From Stenotrophomonas sp. ZAC14D1_NAIMI4_1 (GTDB taxonomy: Bacteria; Pseudomonadota; Gammaproteobacteria; Xanthomonadales; Xanthomonadaceae): DNA of 64,000 nt. A program made the position numbers and the translations under genes. The stretch covers positions 4,554,125 through 4,618,124 of the forward strand of contig NZ_CP026001.1 in the NCBI RefSeq assembly GCF_003086775.1, read 5' to 3'. Below the pieces are notes generated by a model. That model was not told where the DNA came from and did no database searches. It saw only the letters and a program-made list of their open reading frames with translations. This document shows, piece by piece, positions 24,768-34,200 of this stretch (position 1 is the first letter of the stretch; the number at the start of each line of letters is the position of its first letter).

Positions 24768-25608
24768 GAGTCCCTATTGGGCATCGCTCATTGATGTGAA
24801 GGCCGCTGACGGGGTGGTGGCGGCAGTGTCATCGGTCAGGTTGGCATCTTACGGCTTGCCACCTGCATCCGCCGTCGCCGTTGTGGTCAATCCCGTCAAT
24901 CAAGCACCCGCGGGTGCGCTGGGATCCGCGCTGGCCGAGGCCTTGAACGCCCGGCAGGCATCTGCCACCGCCGCCCAGTCTCAAGGGGCGGCACCCGAAG
25001 CCCGCTCATATGGAAATCCGGGCATCGAGGCCGTAGCAAGGCACGCCAGAAACATGATGCTGTGCGAGGCGATGTATCCAGTGCTTCATATGCTGGAGGT
25101 GGTGATGCGCAACAGCATCCACAACGCTTTCAGCCAGCACTTCGGGGCGACCGATTGGTATGAACAGACTTGGCTCAATGCGAACCATGCAGCCATGGTC
25201 CTGGATGCAAAAGCAAAACTCTCGAAGCGCAACAAACCCCATGATCCGGATCGAGTAGTTGCAGAGCTCGGCTTCGGCTTCTGGTGCGGGATGTTTCACT
25301 TCGCCTACGAGAATGGAAGAAGGACAGCCTGGCCTGCTCTCCTCGGTTCTGTTCTGCCTGGCGTCCCCAAGTCCTGGAGAACCAGGGCAAAGGTTCAACG
25401 TCGCGTCGAAAGCGCTCGTGCCCTGCGAAATCGCGTGTTCCACCATGAGCCCATCACCTTTCATCAGGATCTGCGGGAGAGACACAGACATCTGGTGGAA
25501 GTTCTTGGCTGGTTCTCAACAGAGGCCCGGCAACACATTGAACAGATCTGCAGGTTCAATCATGTCCATGACGACAACCTGTCTTTGCGTTCCCCTGCAG
25601 ACGCCTAG
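24760..25608 (+). CDS. Abi family protein (AbiD/AbiF-like, HEPN RNase fold)
   Basis: The 282-residue protein has the Abi-family core: MYPVLHMLEVVMRNSIHNAF with FGATDWYE, then DRVVAELGFGFWCGMF, and the C-terminal RALRNRVFHHEPI, which fits the HEPN R-X4-6-H motif. HEPN proteins cut RNA, and AbiD/AbiF members abort phage infection. About 85 N-terminal residues are Ala/Val-rich and unlike the family. Start MFKSPYWASL at 24760 has an AGGGGAAG ribosome site; an ATG at 24739 lies before that site. Lower GC and more AT-ending codons than the neighbours suggest acquisition. A structured small RNA sits at its 5' side. Confidence 0.82.
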   Translation: MFKSPYWASLIDVKAADGVVAAVSSVRLASYGLPPASAVAVVVNPVNQAPAGALGSALAEALNARQASATAAQSQGAAPEARSYGNPGIEAVARHARNMMLCEAMYPVLHMLEVVMRNSIHNAFSQHFGATDWYEQTWLNANHAAMVLDAKAKLSKRNKPHDPDRVVAELGFGFWCGMFHFAYENGRRTAWPALLGSVLPGVPKSWRTRAKVQRRVESARALRNRVFHHEPITFHQDLRERHRHLVEVLGWFSTEARQHIEQICRFNHVHDDNLSLRSPADA

Positions 25609-25628
25609 AGCCGGCCGCCAAGGCGCCA

Positions 25629-26138
25629 TCACCGCAGGTGCGGAATCACCTGCGCCAGCAGATGCGCATCCTTCAGCGCGCCGTGCAGGCCGCGATTGCC
25701 GGGAATGCGCAGGCGCTGCAGCACGTCGTCCAGCTTGTTGCCCTGCCCGGGCCAGCGCCCACGCGCCAGCTTCAGGCTGCAGGTGATGCGGCAGTACTGC
25801 GCCAGGCTGCCGGGCATGCCGGCCAGGCGCAGTTCGTTGTCGAGGAAGCCCACATCGAAGGTTGCGTTGTGCGCGACCATCTCGCTGCCACGCAGGAATT
25901 CCAGCAGCTCGGCGGCCTTGCTGGAAAACAGCGGCTTGCCCACCAGCATCGCATCGCTGATGCCATGCACGCGCTGCGCGCCCCAATCCACCGAACGCTG
26001 TGGCTGCAGGTAGGTGTGGAACTGGCGACCGGTGAGCTGGCCATCGATCAGTTCCACCGCGCCGATTTCGATGACCCGGTGGCCCATGCGATGGGAGATG
26101 CCGGTGGTTTCGGTATCCAGTGCGACGATGCGGCTCAT
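25629..26138 (-). CDS. Short DnaQ-like 3'-5' exonuclease (DEDDh)
   Basis: The 169-residue protein is close to the catalytic domain of DNA polymerase III epsilon: MSRIVALDTETTG (Exo I, D and E), HRVIEIGAVEL, VAHNATFDVGFLDNEL (Exo II, D) and HGALKDAHLLAQV (Exo III with H and D). DnaQ is about 240 residues; the C-terminal segment that binds the polymerase alpha subunit is absent, so this is probably a stand-alone paralogue rather than the replicative proofreader. The start at 26138 fits the family. It is convergent with the Abi gene, 20 bp apart. Confidence 0.85.
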   Translation of the reverse strand: MSRIVALDTETTGISHRMGHRVIEIGAVELIDGQLTGRQFHTYLQPQRSVDWGAQRVHGISDAMLVGKPLFSSKAAELLEFLRGSEMVAHNATFDVGFLDNELRLAGMPGSLAQYCRITCSLKLARGRWPGQGNKLDDVLQRLRIPGNRGLHGALKDAHLLAQVIPHLR

Positions 26139-26193
26139 GCGTGTGGCGGTTTCCTGGTGCGTGCAGTGATGATTTTCGCATGCCCCGCGTATG

Positions 26194-27087
26194 TCACCCC
26201 AACACCTCCACCACCCAATCAATGAACACCCGCAGCCGCTGGCTCATGTGCCGGTTCGGCGGAAACATCACGTGCATCGGCATCGGCGGCAGCTGCCAGT
26301 CCTGCAGCACCGGCCGCAGTTCACCGCTGCCTACGTGCGGGTCGGCCATGTAGCTGGGCAGCGCGACCACGCCCAGGCCCGCCACGCCAGCGGCGAGGTA
26401 GGCATTGCCATCGTCGAAGCCCACCGCATGCCGGCCCTGCACCTCGATGCGCTCATCACCGCGCTGGGCGATGAACACACGTGCACGGCCGGTGCGCGGG
26501 CTGAGGAAGCCGACCATGTGATGGTCCGGCCCTTCCAGTGCGCTCGGGTGCGTGGGCACGCCGAAGCGCTGCAGATAAGCGGGGCTGGCGTGGAAGCCGA
26601 TCGACAGGCTGGCCAGCGGCCGCGCCACCAGCGCCGGATCGGCGGGCGCACCACCGCGGATCACGCAGTCCACGTTGTCGGCGATGACATCGACCTCGCG
26701 GTCGCTGACGCCGATGTCCAGCTGGATGTCCGGATAGCGCGCATGGAAATCCGGCAGCGCAGGCACCAGCCGCAGCCGCGCATACGGGCCGGGCACGTCG
26801 ATGCGCAGGCGCCCGCGCGGCTGGCTGGCCGCCTCGCCCAGGCCGCCCTCCACCTCTTCCAGCTCGGCCAGCAGGCGCGCGATGCGCGGGTAGTACGCCG
26901 CGCCATCGGCGGTGACGCTGACCCGCCGCGTGGTGCGGTTGAGCAGGCGCAGCCGCAGGTGCGCTTCCAGCTGCTGCACCAGCTGGGTGACCGTGGTGCG
27001 GCTGATCTGCAGGGTCTGCGCGGCGCGGGTGAAGCTGCCGGTTTCCACCACGCGGGCGAAGGCGCGCATTGCCTCGAAACGGTCCAT
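26194..27087 (-). CDS. LysR-family transcriptional regulator
   Basis: A 297-residue LysR protein with N-terminal winged HTH (MDRFEAMRAFARVVETGSFT, SRTTVTQLVQQLEAHLRLRL, LLNRTTRR) and a type 2 periplasmic-binding-protein effector domain. The sub-group resembles CrgA/DsdC-like regulators often annotated for aromatic or quinone stress responses. It is divergent from ridA with 107 bp between starts, so it probably controls that gene and itself. The start at 27087 is chosen over an ATG ten codons upstream because family members begin MDRxEAM. Confidence 0.9.
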   Translation of the reverse strand: MDRFEAMRAFARVVETGSFTRAAQTLQISRTTVTQLVQQLEAHLRLRLLNRTTRRVSVTADGAAYYPRIARLLAELEEVEGGLGEAASQPRGRLRIDVPGPYARLRLVPALPDFHARYPDIQLDIGVSDREVDVIADNVDCVIRGGAPADPALVARPLASLSIGFHASPAYLQRFGVPTHPSALEGPDHHMVGFLSPRTGRARVFIAQRGDERIEVQGRHAVGFDDGNAYLAAGVAGLGVVALPSYMADPHVGSGELRPVLQDWQLPPMPMHVMFPPNRHMSQRLRVFIDWVVEVLG

Positions 27088-27194
27088 GGGCCGGCCGGGA
27101 TTGTTTGGGATTGGCAATCAATCTAGGCCGATCATCACTGTTTATCCAGACAGATCCGGCACGGAAGATGGGAACCTCCCGCTTGGAGACCCCC

Positions 27195-27584
27195 ATGACG
27201 CACCGTGATGTCGTTTTTCCCGCCGGCCGACAGGCCCTGTACGAGCGCAACCGCTACTCGCCCGCCATCCGTTCCAATGGCTTCCTGTTCGTCTCCGGCC
27301 AGGTCGGCAGCCGCGAGGATGGCTCGCCCGAACCGGACTTCGAAACCCAGGTGCGCCGCGCCTTCGAGAATCTCAACGCCGTGCTGGCCGCCGCCGGCTG
27401 CACGTTTGATGACGTGATCGACGTCACCGTGTTCATGGTCGACCCGGAGACGAACTTCGAGAAGGCGTGGGCGATCGTGCCGGAGTACTGGGGCGAGGCA
27501 CCGCACCCGACGCTGACCGGTATCGGCGTGACCTGGCTGTATGGGTTCAAGTTCGAGATCAAGGTGATTGCGAAGCTGCCCTGA
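27195..27584 (+). CDS. RidA family protein (reactive enamine/imine deaminase)
   Basis: The 129-residue product has the YjgF/YER057c/UK114 fold: NRYSPAIRSNGFLFVSGQVG, FETQVRRAFENLNAVLAAAG, DDVIDVTVFMVD and PEYWGEAPHPTLTGIGV. RidA hydrolyses 2-aminoacrylate-type enamines. The strict family Arg in the C-terminal R-x-x-V-E motif is not evident; the end reads LYGFKFEIKVIAKLP, so this may be a non-archetypal Rid subgroup with another substrate. Start MTHRDVVFPAG has GGAG seven bases before it. It is divergent from the LysR gene. Confidence 0.88.
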   Translation: MTHRDVVFPAGRQALYERNRYSPAIRSNGFLFVSGQVGSREDGSPEPDFETQVRRAFENLNAVLAAAGCTFDDVIDVTVFMVDPETNFEKAWAIVPEYWGEAPHPTLTGIGVTWLYGFKFEIKVIAKLP

Positions 27585-27589
27585 CACGG

Positions 27590-27612
27590 GTAGTGCCGGC
27601 CGCTGGCCGGCA
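27590..27612. repeat. Single SMAG palindrome
   Basis: GTAG-TGCCGGCC-GCT-GGCCGGCA lies six bases after the ridA stop and before a convergent gene. It could end both transcripts. Confidence 0.85.
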
Positions 27613-27628
27613 ACCACGGACGCGACCA

Positions 27629-28315
27629 TCATTCCGGAGCAAACTCCAGTGTGCGGCGCCACCGCAATGGTTTCGTCGCACGCGCCGGGTCAGGGCCAAA
27701 CCGGGTCAGCCGCCCGGCCGCCAGCGCGCGCTCACGCAGGCGCTCGCCGACGCCTTCGGCGGTCTCCACCTCGACATGGGTAACCTGACCTGCGGCATCC
27801 ACGTCCATCGCCCAGACCAGCTTGCCCACCCACTCGGCTGGCGGAACGGAGGCGTCGTAGTTCGGCCGTCCTGCCACGTAGGGCTGGTCATGCCGCAGGT
27901 ACAGGGGCGACGCCTCCAGCGTCGGATCCACGCGGATCTGCGCGCTGCCACGGCGCCCATCCCCCAGCACGGCATCGATGGTCCACATCCCGGCCGCGCC
28001 GGTACTGCCAAGGTCAGCGGCATAGCACTTCTTGCGGCCCCGGTAGTCCTCGTGGGCCGTGCGCGAGATCTGCACGCCCTTGGCATCACGGACGTCGATG
28101 TGCAGGCCCGCCACGTCGGTATCGACGAGATTGGCGGCCACACAGATGCGGTGATCGTGGTGGCCATCGGCAATGAACAGCTGGGTCTGCGAGCGTGCGA
28201 GGGCATCTGCCGGCGTCGGCGCCCACAGGAATTCCACGTAGACATCCTCGGCGGCGACTGCGACGGGACTGGCCAGTATCAGCAGCAGGCCTGCTGCGGC
28301 AATGCGTGCGGTCAT
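27629..28315 (-). CDS. Hypothetical periplasmic protein with TonB-C-like end
   Basis: The 228-residue product starts MTARIAAAGLLLILASPVAV with a signal peptide cleaved near AVAAED. The middle (FIADGHHDHRICVAANLVDT) has a His-rich loop and a Cys, and a second Cys lies at KKCYAADL, perhaps a disulfide. The end (LVWAMDVDAAGQVTHVEVET, with ALAAGRLTRFGPD) resembles the C-terminal domain of TonB-like energy transducers, but no membrane anchor is present. Function unknown. Confidence 0.7.
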   Translation of the reverse strand: MTARIAAAGLLLILASPVAVAAEDVYVEFLWAPTPADALARSQTQLFIADGHHDHRICVAANLVDTDVAGLHIDVRDAKGVQISRTAHEDYRGRKKCYAADLGSTGAAGMWTIDAVLGDGRRGSAQIRVDPTLEASPLYLRHDQPYVAGRPNYDASVPPAEWVGKLVWAMDVDAAGQVTHVEVETAEGVGERLRERALAAGRLTRFGPDPARATKPLRWRRTLEFAPE

Positions 28316-28380
28316 CGTTCCTTCCCTGGTGACGAATCCCGATCCTCAACGATGGTGCGGGGCGGCGCAACCAGACAGCA

Positions 28381-28418
28381 GGGTCAGAGCCCTTTCCTGC
28401 GGAAAGGGATCCGACCCC
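28381..28418. repeat. Second REP-like family (GGGTCAGA...TCCGACCCC)
   Basis: Imperfect inverted repeat GGGTCAGAGCCCTTTCC-TGC-GGAAAGG with a closing ATCCGACCCC. A near copy in opposite orientation lies at 51143-51182, and a shortened relative at 34509-34540. It lacks GTAG ends, so it is distinct from SMAG. Confidence 0.75.
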
Positions 28419-28465
28419 ACCATTGATATTGTATCCACCGGAAACTGCTTGCTAGCCTGCCCTCC

Positions 28466-28804
28466 ATGCGCTGGATCGCCCGCCACCTCCGTTCGACCCT
28501 GCTGATGCTGCTGATGGCGGCATTCGTGGTCGTGCCGGTGGCCGACGTGCTGGCCTGTGCAGTCGAACCGCATGACACGGTCGCGGCCCATGTTGAAGCC
28601 GCGGCTGACGACGCAGACGGCGACAGTGACGGCACGCACACCGGTGCCTGCAGCCATAACCACTGCCACCATTCCAACCTGAGCCTGCCGGCCGGCACCG
28701 TTGCCGCCTTCGGCACGCCGCTGCCGGCACGCTGGATGCCGGCCGGTGACAGCGCGGCCTATGCCGTCGCGCAGGATGAACTGAAGCGTCCTCCCCGGGC
28801 GTGA
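28466..28804 (+). CDS. CzcI-like small Cys/His-rich exported protein
   Basis: A 112-residue protein with an N-terminal hydrophobic signal (RSTLLMLLMAAFVVVPVADV, then LACAVE). A Asp/His-rich centre ends in GACSHNHCHHSN, a likely metal-binding cluster, before a Pro/Ala-rich tail. It lies 56 bp upstream of czcCBA on the same strand, where CzcI, a small periplasmic regulator, sits in other czc operons. Assignment rests on position, size and metal-ligand content; sequence similarity is not certain. No clear ribosome site was seen. Confidence 0.6.
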   Translation: MRWIARHLRSTLLMLLMAAFVVVPVADVLACAVEPHDTVAAHVEAAADDADGDSDGTHTGACSHNHCHHSNLSLPAGTVAAFGTPLPARWMPAGDSAAYAVAQDELKRPPRA

Positions 28805-28860
28805 GTTGAGCGCGTCCCGCAATCGCGGGCTTCCGTTCCCCTCACCTCCGGATATTTTTC

Positions 28861-30114
28861 ATGTCGAACCTGACACCTCGGTCGCTGCGTGCGGCCGGGC
28901 GGGTCATTGCCATGTTGCTGGGCCTTGCCCCGGCAATGCAGGCAATGGCACAAGCCGCCCCTTCCTACGACACCCTGCTTGAACGCCTGGACCAGCTGCC
29001 CGGCGCCCGCGTCGGCGCCGCCCTGGCCGAGGCCGCCGACGCGCGTGCCGACCAGGCCCGTGCGTTGCCCAACCCTTCCCTTTCCTGGTCCGCCGAAAAC
29101 GCCTGGGGCACCGGCTCCTACGGCGGCATGGGCAGGGCCGATACCGTGCTCAGCCTGTCCCAGCCGCTGGAAATCTGGGGCCAGCGTGGCGCGCGTGTCC
29201 GTGCCGCGCGTGCCGAGGCACAGGCAGCCAACCTGCGGGGTACCCAAAGCCGCAGCGATGTGGCCAGCCAGCTGGCGGCGGTGTATGCACAGGCGGAAAG
29301 TGCACTGCGCCGCTACGCCTTGGCCGAAGAGGCGCTGACCCTCACCCGTGCTGACGCCAACGCCGTCAACGCGATGGTCAAGCAGGGCCGCGAACCGCAG
29401 CTGCGTGCGGTGCAGGCGCAGAGCGAGGTGGCCAACGCCACCGCCTCGCTGGATGAAGCGCAGGCCTACCGCGATGCCGCACTGGCACGGCTGGCAGGTG
29501 CCGCGCTGCTGGATGCGCCGGTGCAGTCGATCGACAGCAGCCTGCTGGACCGCACGCCGCCGCTGCCGCGTGGAAGCGGGGATGCCGCGCTGGCGGTGCG
29601 CATTGCCGAAGCCGAAGCACAGGCCAGCACGCGCCTTGTCGAGGTGGAGCGCAAGCGCGCCCTGCCCGACCTCAGCGTGACCGCCGCACAGACGCGCTTC
29701 CGCGAGGATCGCGAACAGGCCTACACGCTGGGGGTGAGCCTCTCCATCCCACTGTTCGACCGCAACCGCGGCGGCGTCCGCGCGGCCAATGCCGAACAGC
29801 GCGCGGCCGAGGCGCGCCTGGACCAGCAACGCCGCGACAGCGAGGCCGAACGCCTCTCGGCCGTGGCCGGGCTGAAGGCCGCCGGCAGCCGCACACGCGC
29901 CGCGGATGAAAGCGTGGCCGCCGCCGAGGAAGCCTACCGGCTGGCCCGCATCGGCTTCGATGCCGGACGCATCTCGCAGCTGGAACTGCGCAGCACGCGC
30001 AGCGCCCTCATCGCCGCCCGCGGCACCGCCGTGGATGCGCGCCTGTCGCGCGTCGGCGCCGAAATCGATCTTGCCCGCCTGGAAGGGCGCACCCCGTTCG
30101 TGGAGGTTCACTGA
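28861..30114 (+). CDS. czcC: CzcC-type outer-membrane efflux factor (TolC family)
   Basis: The 417-residue protein has a signal peptide ending near MAQAAPSY and two TolC-type repeats: LPNPSLSWSAENAWG, LSLSQPLEIWGQRGARVRAA, and later LGVSLSIPLFDRNRGGVRAA with long Ala-rich helices between. CzcC subunits form the outer-membrane exit duct of tripartite cation efflux pumps. The TGA stop overlaps the ATG of czcB (TGATG), so translation is coupled. Members usually run about 410-420 residues. Confidence 0.92.
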   Translation: MSNLTPRSLRAAGRVIAMLLGLAPAMQAMAQAAPSYDTLLERLDQLPGARVGAALAEAADARADQARALPNPSLSWSAENAWGTGSYGGMGRADTVLSLSQPLEIWGQRGARVRAARAEAQAANLRGTQSRSDVASQLAAVYAQAESALRRYALAEEALTLTRADANAVNAMVKQGREPQLRAVQAQSEVANATASLDEAQAYRDAALARLAGAALLDAPVQSIDSSLLDRTPPLPRGSGDAALAVRIAEAEAQASTRLVEVERKRALPDLSVTAAQTRFREDREQAYTLGVSLSIPLFDRNRGGVRAANAEQRAAEARLDQQRRDSEAERLSAVAGLKAAGSRTRAADESVAAAEEAYRLARIGFDAGRISQLELRSTRSALIAARGTAVDARLSRVGAEIDLARLEGRTPFVEVH

Positions 30115-31283
30115 TGTTTTCCCGCACTTTTTCGTTGCTGTCCGTGGCGCTGTTGAGCGCGCTGCTGGCCGGCTGCACTGGCACTGCACAGGCTCCACCA
30201 GCTGGCGGCGACGACGACCACGGCCATGCGCCGGGCAGCGCTGAAGCCACGCCCGCCGCCGCAGCCGACGCCGATGAGGGCGTGGTGCAGCTCACGCCGG
30301 AACAGATCAAGGCGTCCGCCATCGAGGTGGTCGCCATTGGCCGTGGCGGCGGTGGCTCGACCCGGCTGTCCGGGCGGGTCGAGCCATCGATAGGTGCGCG
30401 CGCCTCGGTGGCCTCGACCGTGACCGGCCGCGTCGAACGCGTACTGGTGGCACCGGGCACGGCGGTGAAGCAGAACCAAGCCCTGGCCAGCGTGGTCAGC
30501 GGTGAGGCGGCCGTGTTTCGCGCCAACGCGCTGGCCGCCGCCGCCGAAGCCAAGGCCGCACGCCTGGCCCACGGTCGTGACAAGGCGCTGGTGGAACAAG
30601 GCGTGGTCGCACGCCAGGATCTGGAAACCTCGCATGCACGGGCCATGGCGGCACAGGCCCAGGCCGCCGCCGCGCAGGCCCAGGCCGCCGCCAACGGTTC
30701 GCCGGACAGCAGCGGCCGCGTGCGCATCACCAGCCCGGTAGCCGGCATCGTCGGCAACGTGCAGGTCACCCCGGGTGGCGTCGTCGCTGCCGGCAGCGTC
30801 GTGGCCGATGTCGCCGATCCGGCGATGAACGAACTGGTGTTCACCGCACCACCGGCGCTGGCCGCACAGGTCACGCCCGGCATGACGATGGAAGTGAGCG
30901 TGCCGGGTGGCAGCTTCACCGCCACCGTCACCGGTTCGGCCGCCGATGTGCGCCAGCAGGGCGGCGTCGCGGTGATCCGTGCCATGCCGGTGGACGCTGC
31001 GCTGCCGCCGGCCGGTTCACCGGTATCGGCGGTGGTGGTCATCGAGGGCCAGGAGGGCTCGCTCAGCGTCCCCGCCGATGCGGTGCAGAACGTCGATGGC
31101 CGCAGCGCGGTGTTCGTCGCCGTCGACGGCGGCTTCAGGGCGCAGCCGGTGCTGGCCGGCCGCCGTGCCGGTAACCGCATCGAGATCCTCGGCGGCCTGA
31201 CCGGCAACGAGCGCATCGCCGGTGCCAACGCCTTCCTGCTCAAGGCCGAACTGGCCAAGGGCGAAGCCGAGCACGGCCACTGA
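30114..31283 (+). CDS. czcB: CzcB-type periplasmic adaptor lipoprotein
   Basis: The 389-residue membrane fusion protein starts MFSRTFSLLSVALLSALLAG with a lipobox LAGC, then an Asp/His segment GDDDHGHAPGS that may bind metal. The barrel-sandwich/lipoyl halves (STVTGRVERVLVAPGTAVKQ, ITSPVAGIVGNVQVTPGG) flank an Ala-rich coiled-coil (about residues 135-200). The end is again His-containing (AEHGH). It connects CzcA in the inner membrane to CzcC. It is 10 bp before czcA. Confidence 0.92.
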   Translation: MFSRTFSLLSVALLSALLAGCTGTAQAPPAGGDDDHGHAPGSAEATPAAAADADEGVVQLTPEQIKASAIEVVAIGRGGGGSTRLSGRVEPSIGARASVASTVTGRVERVLVAPGTAVKQNQALASVVSGEAAVFRANALAAAAEAKAARLAHGRDKALVEQGVVARQDLETSHARAMAAQAQAAAAQAQAAANGSPDSSGRVRITSPVAGIVGNVQVTPGGVVAAGSVVADVADPAMNELVFTAPPALAAQVTPGMTMEVSVPGGSFTATVTGSAADVRQQGGVAVIRAMPVDAALPPAGSPVSAVVVIEGQEGSLSVPADAVQNVDGRSAVFVAVDGGFRAQPVLAGRRAGNRIEILGGLTGNERIAGANAFLLKAELAKGEAEHGH

Positions 31284-31293
31284 GGAGGCGACC

Positions 31294-34200
31294 ATGTTCA
31301 AGCTGATCATTGAAACAGCGGTGCGCCACCGCTGGCTGGTGGTGTTCGCCGCCGCGCTGCTGGCGGCCGTGGGCCTGCTGCAGTTGGGCAAGCTGCCGAT
31401 CGACGCGGTGCCGGACATCACCAACCGCCAGGTGCAGATCAACACGGTGGCGCCGGCGCTGACGCCGGAACAGATCGAGCGGCAGGTGACCTACCCGCTG
31501 GAAACCGCGCTGGCCGGCATTCCCGGCCTGACCACCACGCGTTCGCTGTCGCGCAATGGCTTCTCGCAGGTCACCGCGATCTTCACCGATGCCACCGACA
31601 TCTACTTCGCCCGCCAACAGGTGGCCGAGCGCATGCGCGAAGCCTCCGAAGACCTGCCCGATGGCGCGTCGCCGATGCTGTCGCCGGTCACCACCGGCCT
31701 CGGCGAGGTGCTGATGTGGACGGTGGACTTCACCGCGTTCGATCCGGCTACGCTGGCCAGGCCCGGTGAGGCCGGATGGCAGGCCGGTGAGGTCTACCGC
31801 ACGCCGGAAGGCACCCTGCTGCGCACGCCGGAAGAACGCGCCACCTACCTGCGCACCGTGCAGGACTGGATCATCGCGCCGCAGATGCGTTCCAGCCCGG
31901 GGCTGGCCGGTGTCGATACGGTCGGCGGCTACGTCAAGGAGTACGGCGTGCACCCGGACAGCGCCCGGTTGGCCGCGCACGGCCTCGGCCTGGCGGACCT
32001 GGTCACCGCCCTGCAGCGCGCCAACGTACAGGCCGGTGCGGGTTTCGTACAGCGTGCAGGCGAGGGCCTGGTGGTGCGTGCCGATGGCCTGGCGCTGACC
32101 ACCGACGATCTGGCGCAGGCACCGGTGGCCACGCGCAACGGCATGGTCGTGCGCGTGGCGGATGTGGCCGAGGTGGCCCTGAGCCGTGCGCCACGCCTGG
32201 GTGCGGCCAGCCGCAACGGCCACGAAGCCGTGCTCGGTACCGCGCTGATGATCGCCGGTGGCAACAGCCGCACCGTGGCGCAGGCGGCCGCCGCGCGCCT
32301 GGAACAGGTGAATGCCTCATTGCCGCCGTCCATCGTCGCAGTGCCGGTGCTGGACCGCAGCGAACTGGTCAATGCCACCATCAGGACCGTGGCCAAGAAC
32401 CTCACCGAGGGCGCGCTGCTGGTGGTGGTGGTGCTGTTCCTGCTGCTGGGCAACCTGCGCGCGGCGGCGATCACGGCGCTGGTGATTCCGCTATCGTTCC
32501 TGTTCGCGGTGATCGGCATGAACCGCTTCGGCATCAGCGGCAACCTGATGAGCCTGGGCGCGCTGGATTTCGGCATCCTGGTGGACGGCGCGGTGATCGT
32601 GATCGAGTCCACGCTGCTGATGCTGGGCCAGCGCCGCGCTGAGCTGGGGCGTGCGCTGACCGCGATGGAGCGCCTGCGCGTGGCCGCCGATTCGGCAATA
32701 AAGATGGCGCGGCCGGCGGCGTTCGGCCAGTTGATCATCCTGCTGGTGTTCGCACCGATCCTCACCCTGGAAGGCGTGGAGGGCAAGACGTTCCACCCGA
32801 TGGCAGCGACCTTCATGCTGGCCCTGGTCGGTGCCTTCATCTTCTCCTTCACCTTCGTGCCGGCGATGGCCGCGCTGCTGGTGCGCGAGCCGAAGGCGAA
32901 GGACAGCGATGCGCATGCGGACGACGGCGAGCACGAAACCAGGCTGATCCGCGTGCTGCGTGCGCGCATCGAACCGGTGGTGCGCAAGGCTGTCGCGCAT
33001 CCGCGCACGGTGCTGGCCGGTGCGGTGATGATGGTGGTGGTGGGCATCGGTTCGTTCTCGCTGCTGGGCCGCGAATTCATGCCGACCCTGGACGAAGGCA
33101 ACGTGGCGATGCAGGCCCTGCGCGTACCGTCCGCCTCGCTGGAGCAGTCACTGGCCATGCAACTGGCGCTGGAAAAGGCGATTGCCCAGCAACCGGAAGT
33201 GGAAACCGTGTTCTCGCGTACCGGTACCGCCGAGGCGGCCATCGACCCGATGCCGACCAACATCTCCGACAGCGTGATCGTGCTGAAGCCGCGCAAGGAC
33301 TGGCCCGATCCGAAGCTGGGCAAAGACGCACTGGTGGCGCGCTTCGAGAAACTGGCCGGACAGCAGCTGGGTAACAGCTTCGAGTTCAGCCAGCCGATCG
33401 AACTGCGCTTCAACGAACTGATTTCCGGCGTGCGTACCGATCTGGCGGTGATGATCTACGGCGATGATTTCGCAGAACTGCAGAAGGTAGCCGACCAGGT
33501 CGCACTCAAGCTGCGTGCGGTGCAGGGTGCGGCCGATGTGCGGGTCGAGCAGATTTCCGGCCTGCCGACGCTCAACGTCAAGATCGACCACGCCGCGGCC
33601 GCGCAATACGGGCTGACTGCGGCGGACGTGAGTGACGCGCTGTCCACCGGCATCGGCGGCACCGCGGCCGGCCGGATCTTCGAAGGCGACCGCCGCTTCG
33701 ATGTGGTGGTGCGCCTGGACGATGCTGCACGCAATGATCCTGACCAGCTGGCCTCGCTGCCGATCGCCACGCCTGCAGGCCTGGTGGTGCCGTTGTCCTC
33801 GCTGGCACGCATCAGCGTCAGCGAGGGACCCAACCAGATCAGCCGCAACAATGGCAGCCGCCGCGTGGTGGTGCAGGCCAACGTGCGCGGCCGCGACCTG
33901 GGTGGCTTCGTCGGCGAAGCGCAGGCGGCGGTGGCCGACGTTGCGCTGCCGCCGGGTGCGTACCTGAGCTGGGGCGGCCAGTTCGAGAACCTGCAGCGCG
34001 CGGAGAAGCGGCTGGCGACGGTGGTGCCGGTGGTGTTCCTGCTGATCGGCAGCCTGCTGTTCATGTCCCTGCGCAGCGGCAAGGAAGCTCTTCTGGTGTT
34101 CAGCTGCGTGCCGCTGGCACTGGTCGGCGGCATCCTCGCCCTGCTGCTGCGTGGCATGCCGTTCTCGGTGTCGGCGGCAGTGGGCTTCATCGCCGTCTCC

